Source: Paenibacillus glucanolyticus NBRC 15330 (GTDB lineage: Bacteria; Bacillota; Bacilli; Paenibacillales; Paenibacillaceae). Taken from it: 33,104 nt of DNA. Below, in pieces: positions 8,617 through 15,663 of the stretch. The position numbers and the translations under genes were made by a program. Under the pieces are notes generated by a model. It ran no database searches and was not told where the DNA came from. It saw nothing but the letters and a program-made list of their open reading frames with translations. The stretch is from positions 1-33,104 of the forward strand of contig NZ_BIMC01000033.1 of NCBI RefSeq assembly GCF_004000885.1. Direction: 5' to 3'. How positions within the stretch are numbered: position 1 is the stretch's first letter; every line of letters begins with the position of its first letter.

Positions 8617-8664
8617 GCCGACAAGGGCTACATTTCCTAATAAGGAGATGTAACCCTGTCCGGC
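8617..8664. repeat. Long imperfect inverted repeat between prs and the plus-strand orphan
   Basis: GCCGACAAGGGCTACATTTCC pairs almost fully, with wobbles and one bulge, with the segment ending CCCTGTCCGGC across a short loop. The stem is about 20 base pairs. Neither strand has a good T-run after it, so it is a poor classical terminator. It lies 8 bases past the prs stop and could be a 3'-end processing or stabilising hairpin, or a weak bidirectional terminator for the convergent genes. Confidence 0.6.
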
Positions 8665-8672
8665 ACGGTTTA

Positions 8673-9626
8673 TTATTCTATTTCAAACAATTTACTAATC
8701 GATAATTCCTCGTGAACCCGAATGATGGCTTCTCCCATCAATGGAGCAACCGACAGCACGGTCAGCTTGCTGCTAGGATTAGGATTGGTGATCGGAATGG
8801 TGTCTGTTACAACAACTTCCTTCAGCGGAGAGTTCTCCAGACGCTCATGGGCAGGGCCCGAGAGAACCGGATGTGTACAGCACGCATACACTTCTTTTAC
8901 GCCGCCTTCCATCAACGCGTTGGCACCCAGCACAATCGTTCCGGCTGTATCGATAATGTCATCGATCAGAATGGCTGTTTTGCCTTCGATATTCCCGATG
9001 ATGTTCATGACTTCACTGACGTTCGGCTCCGGACGGCGCTTATCGATAATGGCCAGCGGAGCATTCAGGAAATCAGCCAGCTTTCTTGCACGAACCACAC
9101 CGCCGTGATCCGGAGATACAACGACTGGGTTCTCAATCTGCTTCGAGCGGAAGTATTGTGCAAGAATCGGTACGCCGAGCAGATGATCCACCGGAATATC
9201 AAAGAAGCCTTGAATCTGCATCGCATGCAGGTCCATCGTTATGACGCGATGAGCTCCTGCCTTCTCGATTAGGTTCGCAACCAGCTTTGCAGTGATCGGA
9301 TCCCGCGAACGCGCTTTACGGTCTTGACGGGCATATCCGTAATACGGAATTACCACGTTGATGCTCTTCGCGGATGCCCGCTTGAGCGCATCGACCATAA
9401 CCAGCAGTTCCATCAGGTTATCATTCACCGGCAGGCAGGTAGACTGTACGATATATACGTGGCAGCCCCGTACGCTCTCGGAGAGCTTTACTTGAATCTC
9501 GCCGTCACTAAAGCTGGTTGTATGCGATTCCCCCATCGGAATGCCGATATAGTCAGCGATTTGATGAGCAAGTTTAGGATTGGAATTACACGTGAATATT
9601 TTTAATTTAGAATCAAGATAAGTCAT
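8673..9626 (-). CDS. prs: Ribose-phosphate pyrophosphokinase (PRPP synthetase)
   Basis: This enzyme makes PRPP from ribose 5-phosphate and ATP for purine, pyrimidine, His, Trp and NAD synthesis. The 317-residue protein carries the family blocks in order: FSDGEIQVKLSESVRG, PYYGYARQDRK, the signature MDLHAMQIQGFFDIPVDHL, and the PRPP-binding loop ILIDDIIDTAGTI. The ATG has GGAGGG about 10 bases upstream. It follows glmU as in B. subtilis, with an 88-base gap and no terminator between, so the two are probably co-transcribed. Confidence 0.98.
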   Translation of the reverse strand: MTYLDSKLKIFTCNSNPKLAHQIADYIGIPMGESHTTSFSDGEIQVKLSESVRGCHVYIVQSTCLPVNDNLMELLVMVDALKRASAKSINVVIPYYGYARQDRKARSRDPITAKLVANLIEKAGAHRVITMDLHAMQIQGFFDIPVDHLLGVPILAQYFRSKQIENPVVVSPDHGGVVRARKLADFLNAPLAIIDKRRPEPNVSEVMNIIGNIEGKTAILIDDIIDTAGTIVLGANALMEGGVKEVYACCTHPVLSGPAHERLENSPLKEVVVTDTIPITNPNPSSKLTVLSVAPLMGEAIIRVHEELSISKLFEIE

Positions 9627-9714
9627 AGAATAAAAACCCTCCGTGCTGGTTCGTTGAATTAGGCTATCCGATCACCGCTTCCCATCTTCGCGAGAGAAGC
9701 AGGCGTATTACGAT

Positions 9715-11103
9715 TTACTTGTTCTTCTTAGCAATAGCGCGTGCCCGAATCTTCTCTGCATATCCAGGCTTGTTCTCTTGACGCTGTCTGGCAATGGCCA
9801 GATCATTGTCGGAAACCGAATGCGTAATGGTGGAGCCTGCAACAACGAATGCGCCCTTGCCTACCTTCACCGGTGCAATCAAATTCACATTACTGCCGAT
9901 AAATGCATCATCTTCAATCTCGGTAATGGATTTATTATAACCATCATAGTTGACAGTAATCGCTCCACAGCCGATATTGACGTTCTTGCCGACCTTGGCA
10001 TCGCCAACATAACTGAGATGGGATACTTTTGAGCCGTTGTCAATCGTGGCATTCTTCACTTCAACGAAGTCGCCAACCTTCACATCTTCACCCAACTTGG
10101 CGCCTGGGCGGAGATAAGCAAAAGGCCCCACCGATGTCCGCGAGCCGACTTCAGCACTGCTGAGCACCGAATGTTTGACGCTGGCACCATTCGCGATAAC
10201 GGAGTCTTCAATATCCGTATCGGGTCCGATCACACAGTCTTCTCCGATCACCGTATTCCCCTTCAGGATGGTACCGGGATAGAGCACGGTGTCAGAACCA
10301 ATAGTGACATCAGCACCGATATACGTCGAAGCAGGGTCAATGATAGTAACACCGTTCAACATGTGCGTGCGGTTGATGCGCTCTCTCATGAAGCCTTCGG
10401 CCTCTGATAGCGCAAGACGATCGTTGACGCCAATCGATTCCGCATAATCATTCGTCTGATAAGCAAGCACGGTCTCGCCGGCTTGTTTCAGGATACCGAT
10501 GCAATCGGTCAGGTAATATTCTTGCTGCGCATTCTGATTGGTTACCTTATCCAGTGCAGCGAATAGCTTTTTATTGTCAAAACAATAGGTACCGGTATTA
10601 ATTTCAGTAACTGCGTCCTCTTCCGGACTGCAGTCTTTCTGCTCGACAATCCGAAGTGCACTGCCATCCTCGCCACGGATGACCCGGCCGTAGCCTTTGG
10701 GGTTGTCCATATGCGCGGTAAGCACCGTAGCGGCCGCGTTGTTGCTCTCATGAAGCTTCAAAAGATTTTCCAGTGTCTCTGAAGTCACCAGTGGAGTATC
10801 CCCGCAAATGACAATCGTGGATCCTTCCTCAGCGCCAAGAAGTTCCTTGGCTTGCTTCACAGCGTGACCCGTACCGAGCTGCTGTTCCTGCAGAACATAT
10901 TCGGCTGCGTCTTGCAGATATGTGCGGACGGCTTCCGCGCCGTGACCAACGACCACAACACTGCGTTCACAGTTCACCTGCTGTACCGTTTGCAATACAT
11001 GTCCTACCATCGGCTTGCCACAAACAGGATGCAGCACTTTATATAGTTTGGATTTCATACGTTTGCCCTGCCCAGCGGCGAGCACAATAGCAAATCTTTT
11101 CAA
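9715..11103 (-). CDS. glmU: Bifunctional UDP-N-acetylglucosamine pyrophosphorylase / glucosamine-1-phosphate acetyltransferase
   Basis: GlmU carries out the last two steps to UDP-GlcNAc, the precursor of peptidoglycan and teichoic acid. The N-terminal uridylyltransferase domain (about 1-229) has LAAGQGKRMKSKLYKVLHP. The C-terminal left-handed beta-helix (about 250-440) shows hexapeptide repeats and YVGDAKVGKNVNIGCGAITVNYDG. The length of 462 is normal. The start is TTG at 11103 with AGGAGG 8 bases upstream; a nearby ATG at 11110 is in another frame and too close to that site. It lies downstream of spoVG but is separated by a strong terminator. Confidence 0.98.
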   Translation of the reverse strand: MKRFAIVLAAGQGKRMKSKLYKVLHPVCGKPMVGHVLQTVQQVNCERSVVVVGHGAEAVRTYLQDAAEYVLQEQQLGTGHAVKQAKELLGAEEGSTIVICGDTPLVTSETLENLLKLHESNNAAATVLTAHMDNPKGYGRVIRGEDGSALRIVEQKDCSPEEDAVTEINTGTYCFDNKKLFAALDKVTNQNAQQEYYLTDCIGILKQAGETVLAYQTNDYAESIGVNDRLALSEAEGFMRERINRTHMLNGVTIIDPASTYIGADVTIGSDTVLYPGTILKGNTVIGEDCVIGPDTDIEDSVIANGASVKHSVLSSAEVGSRTSVGPFAYLRPGAKLGEDVKVGDFVEVKNATIDNGSKVSHLSYVGDAKVGKNVNIGCGAITVNYDGYNKSITEIEDDAFIGSNVNLIAPVKVGKGAFVVAGSTITHSVSDNDLAIARQRQENKPGYAEKIRARAIAKKNK

Positions 11104-11153
11104 GGGCCATGCCTCCTCCTCTTGAACTCACTACTGAATATATATCATTCTAC

Positions 11154-11193
11154 AAAAAAAGAAAAGAGAGCCATAGGTATGGCTCTCTTTTCC
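11154..11193 (-). terminator. Rho-independent terminator after spoVG
   Basis: On the minus strand AAAAGAGAGCCATA pairs with TATGGCTCTCTTTT, followed by a long T-run. This is a strong hairpin 20 bases past the spoVG stop. Confidence 0.92.
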
Positions 11194-11213
11194 TTGAACC
11201 CCAATTGTAGAAC

Positions 11214-11498
11214 TTAAGCGCCTTCTTCAATCACTTCTTCTTCTGTAGCCGCGCGCTCATACTCGGCCAATACAGCCGATTGAATCTTCTCGCGGGTACC
11301 GGAAGAAATGGGATGGGCAATGTCGCGGAATTCTCCATCAGGAGTGCGTTTGCTCGGCATTGCAACAAACATTCCATTGTTTCCGTCGATGACGCGAATG
11401 TCGTGAACGACAAATTCATTATCGATGGTAATGGATGCGATTGCCTTCATTCTCCCCTCAGAGTTAACACGGCGGAGTCTGACATCCGTAATTTGCAT
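11214..11498 (-). CDS. spoVG: SpoVG, RNA-binding septation/sporulation regulator
   Basis: The 94 residues begin MQITDVRLRRVNSEGRMKAI and include VHDIRVIDGNNGMFVAMPSK and FRDIAHPI, diagnostic of SpoVG. The family affects asymmetric septation and acts as an RNA/DNA-binding regulator in Firmicutes. The ATG at 11498 is preceded by AAAGGTGGTG. A sigma-H-like promoter lies at 11536-11564, as expected for spoVG. In B. subtilis ridA (yabJ) lies between purR and spoVG; here there is no gene between them, only about 180 bases of AT-rich DNA. Confidence 0.98.
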   Translation of the reverse strand: MQITDVRLRRVNSEGRMKAIASITIDNEFVVHDIRVIDGNNGMFVAMPSKRTPDGEFRDIAHPISSGTREKIQSAVLAEYERAATEEEVIEEGA

Positions 11499-11535
11499 AT
11501 GTGTTCACCACCTTTTTCCATCAGAGACTTGGTGT

Positions 11536-11564
11536 ATAATTCCACACAGCAAACCCGAAATCCT
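11536..11564 (-). promoter_or_regulatory. Predicted sigma-H promoter of spoVG
   Basis: On the minus strand AGGATTT (11558-11564) is separated by 14 bases from GGAATTAT (11536-11543). This matches the sigma-H pattern AGGAWWW ... GAATWW seen at spoVG promoters. The DNA upstream is AT-rich, as in promoters bound by AbrB, and holds TTCGACA at 11622-11628, the reverse of a Spo0A-type TGTCGAA box. Confidence 0.65.
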
Positions 11565-11681
11565 TCTTTTTTCTACTATAAAATGTCCTAAAAACAGGAA
11601 TTTTTTTTAGAAAGTGATATTTTCGACAGACTTCGGGCAAATTCGAATGAAAACGCTATTATATCGACAAATATCGCGATC

Positions 11682-12509
11682 CTATTTTTCGAAGTAATTA
11701 CCTGGGTTCACGGTAATCCTCTTCGTTTTGGAGTCCACATCGCTTAGGATGGCGAGTGAGATATAGTCCTCCAGAAGCCTTTCCTCGGTTTCAACCGCTC
11801 CCGACTCTACCAATACACCTACACCTGCGACTTCGGCATTAAATTCACCCAGCAGATCGACCATACCTTGTATGGTACCCCCCGCCTTCATAAAATCATC
11901 CACAATCAGTACACGGGAGCGTTCTTTGAGCGCCCGGCGGGACAATGACATGGTGTGAATGCTCTTGTGTGAGCCCGATACATAATTGATGCTTACGGCC
12001 GATCCTTCCGTCACTTGATGGTCCCGGCGAACTAGTACGACCGGCAGGTTCAGCTGGGCCGCTGTCGCATAAGCCAGCGGAATCCCCTTGGTTTCCACCG
12101 TCATGACTACATCAATATCCCGGTCCGAGAATGCGGTAGCAATGATCTTGCCCGCCTCGTTCATCAGCGAAGGCTGTCCAAGCAGATCCGACATGTACAG
12201 GTAACCCCCCGGCAAAATCCGGTCCGATTGCTGAAGCTGCTGACACAGCTCCTCGGCAAACCGCAGCGCATGATCCTTGCGCAGCTTCGGAATGTGCCGG
12301 ACTCCGCCCGCTGCACCAGCCAGCGTCTGGAGCTCTCCGAGCCCCTCACTCTCAAATACGTCCTTAATGATCGCCAAATCCTCACTGATCGATGACTTGG
12401 CCGCTCCATATCGCTCGGCGAACGTCGTCAGCGGAATCAACGTATGCGGTTTGGATAGTAAATATTGGGTCATGTCGACCAATCGTTCGCTTCGTTTTAA
12501 TTTTTTCAC
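11682..12509 (-). CDS. purR: Purine operon repressor PurR (PRPP-responsive)
   Basis: PurR represses purine synthesis and transport genes; PRPP relieves repression. The 275-residue protein has an N-terminal winged-helix domain (about 1-75; KRSERLVDMTQYLLSKPHTLI, AAKSSISEDLAIIK). A phosphoribosyltransferase-like domain follows with the PRPP loop VLIVDDFMKAGGT. The start is GTG at 12509 with GAGGA about 9 bases upstream. It follows ispE, with about 100 bases between. A PurBox-like half site overlaps the upstream region (12524-12536), suggesting autoregulation. Confidence 0.97.
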   Translation of the reverse strand: MKKLKRSERLVDMTQYLLSKPHTLIPLTTFAERYGAAKSSISEDLAIIKDVFESEGLGELQTLAGAAGGVRHIPKLRKDHALRFAEELCQQLQQSDRILPGGYLYMSDLLGQPSLMNEAGKIIATAFSDRDIDVVMTVETKGIPLAYATAAQLNLPVVLVRRDHQVTEGSAVSINYVSGSHKSIHTMSLSRRALKERSRVLIVDDFMKAGGTIQGMVDLLGEFNAEVAGVGVLVESGAVETEERLLEDYISLAILSDVDSKTKRITVNPGNYFEK

Positions 12510-12523
12510 TAGGGTTCCTCGCT

Positions 12524-12536
12524 AAATCCGAATATT
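12524..12536. promoter_or_regulatory. PurBox-like half site upstream of purR
   Basis: AAATCCGAATATT matches the PurBox core (A/T-rich, CCGAAC, A/T-rich) with one change, C to T. It overlaps an ATTATA (TATAAT on the minus strand) that could be the purR -10. I do not see a clear inverted partner box, so this is tentative. Confidence 0.3.
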
Positions 12537-12617
12537 ATATGTTAAATATAACACTTTTGTACGTATTTATACAACTTCAATTGAAATTCGCCCCCGAATT
12601 GTCAATAATAACCGTTT

Positions 12618-13472
12618 CTAGGTAAGCAGGCGAACAGCATACACTTCCTTGCAGAAACCCCGCAGACCATTATAAATCCGGGCCACCTTGGATTCCTTCG
12701 ATACCAGACCGAAGACCGTAGGTCCGCTTCCGGACATCAACGCTCCATCGGCTCCCAGCTTCAGCATCCCTTCCTTCAGCTGCTGAACCTCGGGGTGCAT
12801 CTTCAAGGTAACCTCCTCCAGCACGTTGCCAAGCGATTGGCACATCAACTGGAAGCTGCCCTGCGAAAGCGCCTCTACCATACGCTCAGCGGATGGATGG
12901 TGCTGGATCTGCTCGCTGCGCAGACGGCCGTAAACTTCCGCCGTCGATACGTTGATCGGCGGCTTCGCCACGATCACCCAGCACTGCGGCGGATTCGGGA
13001 TCGGCGTCAACACCTCGCCGCGCCCTGTCGCCAGTGCTGTGCCGCCGGTTACGCAGAACGGCACATCCGAGCCGAGCTCCGCGCCAAGCGCAAGCAGCTC
13101 TTGCTGGGGGATGTTCAGCTCCCAGAGGCGGTTCAACCCACGCAGAGTTGCCGCTGCATCACTGCTGCCTCCTGCGAGTCCTGCCGCGACGGGAATTTTT
13201 TTGTCCAGGTGAATGTGCACACCCTTCTTCACGTCGTAGCGCTCTTTGATTAGTCTTGCTGCCTGAAAGGCCAAATTCTTCTCGTCCAGCGGTATGTATC
13301 CTGCCTGTGAGGTGATGATGATGGTGTCCCGCCTCTGTTCAGACATCTCGAGCCGGTCGGCGAGGTCGATCATCGTCATGACCATCTCTACCTCATGAAA
13401 GCCGTCAGGACGTTTATGGAGTACATCCAGCATCAAATTAATTTTGGCCGGTGCTTTTTCGTATATTTTCAA
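12618..13472 (-). CDS. ispE: 4-diphosphocytidyl-2-C-methyl-D-erythritol kinase
   Basis: IspE phosphorylates CDP-ME in the non-mevalonate (MEP) route to isoprenoids. The 284-residue GHMP kinase shows the N-terminal APAKINLMLDVLHKRPDGFH motif and the ATP loop PVAAGLAGGSSDAAATLRGLN near residue 100. The C-terminal block GALMSGSGPTVFGL is also present. The start is a TTG at 13472 with TAGGTG 7 bases upstream and gives the standard N-terminus. It lies between purR and sspF as in B. subtilis. Confidence 0.97.
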   Translation of the reverse strand: MKIYEKAPAKINLMLDVLHKRPDGFHEVEMVMTMIDLADRLEMSEQRRDTIIITSQAGYIPLDEKNLAFQAARLIKERYDVKKGVHIHLDKKIPVAAGLAGGSSDAAATLRGLNRLWELNIPQQELLALGAELGSDVPFCVTGGTALATGRGEVLTPIPNPPQCWVIVAKPPINVSTAEVYGRLRSEQIQHHPSAERMVEALSQGSFQLMCQSLGNVLEEVTLKMHPEVQQLKEGMLKLGADGALMSGSGPTVFGLVSKESKVARIYNGLRGFCKEVYAVRLLT

Positions 13473-13623
13473 GAACGTTCACCTATCCTTAGCTTTTCCC
13501 ATATGCTTGAACTTACCATATTCGGAGAAAAACATCTATTGCCTCTATCTTAACAAACTCCGGCGATGAAGTCATGGGACCGTCCGTTGCAGCGTACCCG
13601 TGTCGCTTGAGCCGCAATAAAAT

Positions 13624-13661
13624 AACAGGGCCTCCCGCTTTACGGAAGGCCCTGCCCTGTT
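13624..13661 (-). terminator. Terminator after sspF
   Basis: On the minus strand the stem pairs AGGGCCTTCC with the segment ending GGGAGGCCCT around GTAAA, within a longer AACAGGGC/CCCTGTT pairing. It is followed by ATTTTATT. It begins 3 bases past the sspF stop. Confidence 0.75.
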
Positions 13662-13663
13662 GT

Positions 13664-13846
13664 TTACAGATCTGATTTGCTAGCTGCCCGCTCTGCGAGC
13701 TCAATCGCCCGTTTTACCATGTTGCCGGCATCCTTGGCTTTAATGCCTCCCCAGCCTTCCTTCTGCACGGTGTCGTAAAATCCCAATTCCTTAGCCAATT
13801 CGGTCTTCAGTTGATCTGACATAATACTGCGCCTTCTCCGGCTCAT
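13664..13846 (-). CDS. sspF: Small acid-soluble spore protein, SspF-type alpha/beta SASP
   Basis: Alpha/beta SASPs coat and protect spore DNA. The 60-residue product contains the family core ELAKELGFYDTV and EGWGGIKAKDAGNMVKRAIE, including the conserved Glu-Leu-Gly cleavage region for the germination protease. The ATG at 13846 has AGGAGG 8 bases upstream; the TTG just before it lies inside the spacer. It sits between veg and ispE as in B. subtilis. A predicted sigma-G promoter lies about 140 bases upstream with a strong hairpin at the start of the leader. Confidence 0.96.
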   Translation of the reverse strand: MSRRRRSIMSDQLKTELAKELGFYDTVQKEGWGGIKAKDAGNMVKRAIELAERAASKSDL

Positions 13847-13937
13847 CAAACCCGCCTCCTTGGAAAATGTATTGAGTATGGCATGAACGGCTTACAGCGC
13901 GTTGTAGAGGCCTTACGTAAAACTCCTCAAGGCTTAA

Positions 13938-13972
13938 GTCTCCACTGGCCGCATTCAGGCGGCTGAAGAGAC
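13938..13972 (-). other. 5'-terminal hairpin in the predicted sspF leader
   Basis: GTCTC pairs with GAGAC, and GCCGC with GCGGC, around a 6-base loop. From the sigma-G -10 at 13984-13990 the transcript should begin near 13977, which puts this hairpin at the extreme 5' end of the mRNA. Hairpins at that place often stabilise transcripts; that function is inferred. Confidence 0.5.
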
Positions 13973-13983
13973 CCGCGCAGCCT

Positions 13984-14013
13984 TAGTATGCGTTCCATCT
14001 CCCCTTGTCATTC
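13984..14013 (-). promoter_or_regulatory. Predicted sigma-G promoter of sspF
   Basis: On the minus strand GAATG (14009-14013), an 18-base spacer and CATACTA (13984-13990) match the sigma-G consensus GMATR-N18-CATNMTA at every specified position. sspF encodes a spore DNA-binding protein expected in the sigma-G regulon. Confidence 0.65.
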
Positions 14014-14033
14014 CTCTGGAGAGCTGGCAACAA

Positions 14034-14066
14034 CAAAAAACAGCCTCCCTGTGAGTGGAGACTGTT
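14034..14066 (-). terminator. Rho-independent terminator after veg
   Basis: On the minus strand AACAGTCTCC pairs with GGGAGGCTGTT and is followed by six T residues. It lies 13 bases past the veg stop. Confidence 0.88.
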
Positions 14067-14078
14067 CTCGACATATCG

Positions 14079-14354
14079 TTATGACTTGATATAGGTGATT
14101 CGCATCTCGTTGTCATCACCGGTTACCATGATTTCCACGGTTTCGGTCAGAATATCGGCATAACTGTAAGACACACGTTTAAAAGTCTGCTGGTCTTGAT
14201 CCAGCTTCACAATGAAAACAGAAGGGTACGTTTCTTCCAAAACACCAGTACGCTCGACGGTCTTCCGACGGCCACCGTTAGCCCGAAGCGTAATTTTTTG
14301 CCCTAAATGGGCATCGAGACTGCGTTTGATTTCCAACAGCGCATTTTTAGCCAT
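14079..14354 (-). CDS. veg: Veg protein (biofilm-related, DUF1021)
   Basis: The 91-residue product begins MAKNALLEIKRSLDAHLGQK and contains KTVERTGVLEETYPSVFIVKLD and RVSYSYADILTETVEI, diagnostic of Veg. In B. subtilis Veg stimulates biofilm matrix genes by antagonising SinR. The ATG follows GAGGTGG. Two near-perfect vegetative promoters in tandem lie upstream and a strong terminator downstream, so it is a highly expressed single-gene unit. Confidence 0.96.
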   Translation of the reverse strand: MAKNALLEIKRSLDAHLGQKITLRANGGRRKTVERTGVLEETYPSVFIVKLDQDQQTFKRVSYSYADILTETVEIMVTGDDNEMRITYIKS

Positions 14355-14381
14355 TGTCGACGACCACCTCTTTCCTTGTCC

Positions 14382-14410
14382 ATTATACCGAAGATTCAGT
14401 CATTTGTCAA
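14382..14410 (-). promoter_or_regulatory. Consensus sigma-A promoter of veg (proximal)
   Basis: On the minus strand TTGACA (14405-14410), 17 bases, then TATAAT (14382-14387). Both hexamers are perfect and the spacing is ideal. Confidence 0.9.
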
Positions 14411-14423
14411 TTCAAAAACATTA

Positions 14424-14453
14424 ATTATATCAGCATCAAAAATACCTTGTCAA
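14424..14453 (-). promoter_or_regulatory. Second sigma-A promoter of veg (distal)
   Basis: On the minus strand TTGACA (14448-14453), 18 bases, then TATAAT (14424-14429). Both hexamers are perfect; it lies 42 bases upstream of the proximal promoter. Confidence 0.75.
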
Positions 14454-14557
14454 CGAATTTTTTTTGATCCCGTATTTCTCGTGTTCATTTGTTTTAATAT
14501 GCGCTAAAATGACAAGCTTTATGTATTTTTTTTGACAAATTTCTTTGAGTTTCGAAA

Positions 14558-14589
14558 GAAAAAATAAAAAAACCCCAGCTTGTGGGGTT
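14558..14589 (-). terminator. Rho-independent terminator after yabG
   Basis: On the minus strand AACCCCA pairs with TGGGGTT and is followed by seven T residues and a further T-rich stretch. It lies about 57 bases past the yabG stop. Confidence 0.88.
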
Positions 14590-14645
14590 CTTCTTGGTTT
14601 GTCCTCAGCGGCTTGATTCAACCGCTAGCACTAGGATTTTAAAGG

Positions 14646-15548
14646 CTAGCTAACGGAAGGCGTAACCTTCAAAGTTGACAAATCCTGCAGTTTGGGCAGA
14701 CCGATCCGGTAGCTGCCTCTTGTTTCGATTCCGCCCACGCCTTGGCTGCCGCTAATCGTATGATGGACGATATCATGAATATTCACGGTTTCCCTGACCG
14801 ACGTATAAGCTGCCTTGGCAGCTACATACACGGGGTCCAGCGCATGGATGAGAATTCGCCCTGGCGAGCTGGCAAAATTGGCTCCTGCCTGCAGAAGTGC
14901 TTCGAAATGCGATTGGCACGCACCGGCCACAATGACCAGGGAATCCAGATTCCGCTCATACTGACGCGCTACCTGGATAGCCGTGACGAAGTTGTGTGAA
15001 TTTTTATAGCTGTCCAAGCTATATAAGTCGTATGGCTGTCGTCTCTTGAGAACACCATCATGACCTGTAATCACAACGATATCGGGTCTTACCCGGGGAA
15101 GAAGACGATATAATGAATCGGCCATCGACGACTCATTGATATAATGGCCTTCCGCTGGTACCCGAAGCTGATTGTACAAGGCCATACTTTTCTTCAGGTA
15201 CTGGGGATCTCCATCCAAATGCAGCACCTTGCCCGGCACGTCAAAGTATCCCTTATTCGCATGCTGGTCGCCTTCGATATTTCGCAGATTGGCCAGTTGA
15301 CGCTCGCTCTGCTCCTGACGGTGCTTCTGAAGGCGGTCAAGCGACTCACTGGCTTTAATTTGTGCCTGCTTTGTTCGTTCGCTTACGGCGGGATGCGGGA
15401 CCGTGACCAAATCATTAACGGGAGCGTCGGCCAATAACCGGAATTCCGTCCCTTTGATGACGATATTATTATTTTGCCGCATGCCTTCTACCCGGAACGT
15501 TACATCGCCGCCGTAGGATTTACGAACGACCAAGTCTCCCAAGTTCAT
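14646..15548 (-). CDS. yabG: Sporulation-specific protease YabG
   Basis: YabG is a cysteine-type protease that trims spore coat proteins such as SpoIVA and prepares coat proteins for cross-linking. The 300-residue product starts MNLGDLVVRKSYGGDVTFRV. It contains VVITGHDGVLKRR, with the likely catalytic His, and LVIVAGACQSHFEALLQAGA, with the likely catalytic Cys; these assignments are from family knowledge. The ATG at 15548 has AGGGGTG 6 bases upstream; the TTG just before it is less likely. A sigma-K-like promoter immediately precedes it, as expected for a late mother-cell gene. Confidence 0.96.
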   Translation of the reverse strand: MNLGDLVVRKSYGGDVTFRVEGMRQNNNIVIKGTEFRLLADAPVNDLVTVPHPAVSERTKQAQIKASESLDRLQKHRQEQSERQLANLRNIEGDQHANKGYFDVPGKVLHLDGDPQYLKKSMALYNQLRVPAEGHYINESSMADSLYRLLPRVRPDIVVITGHDGVLKRRQPYDLYSLDSYKNSHNFVTAIQVARQYERNLDSLVIVAGACQSHFEALLQAGANFASSPGRILIHALDPVYVAAKAAYTSVRETVNIHDIVHHTISGSQGVGGIETRGSYRIGLPKLQDLSTLKVTPSVS

Positions 15549-15567
15549 CACAACATCACCCCTACCC

Positions 15568-15596
15568 TATGGTATGGGCCACTGTGACTATTGGTT
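15568..15596 (-). promoter_or_regulatory. Predicted sigma-K promoter of yabG
   Basis: On the minus strand AACC (15593-15596), 16 bases, then CATACCATA (15568-15576). This matches the sigma-K consensus MACM-N16-CATANNNTA at all fixed positions. The start of transcription would fall just before the AGGGGTG ribosome site, giving a very short leader. Confidence 0.65.
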
Positions 15597-15663
15597 CTTA
15601 GGAAGCTTCAATTTATCATGTTAAACCCCTTCCAGGGCCCCCTGCATGCGTCAATCCGCTGGT

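Noticed and set aside
13861..13920. Second forespore -10 (CATACTC) near the sspF ribosome site
   Set aside because: No acceptable -35 at 17-18 bases; the promoter at 13984-14013 fits far better.
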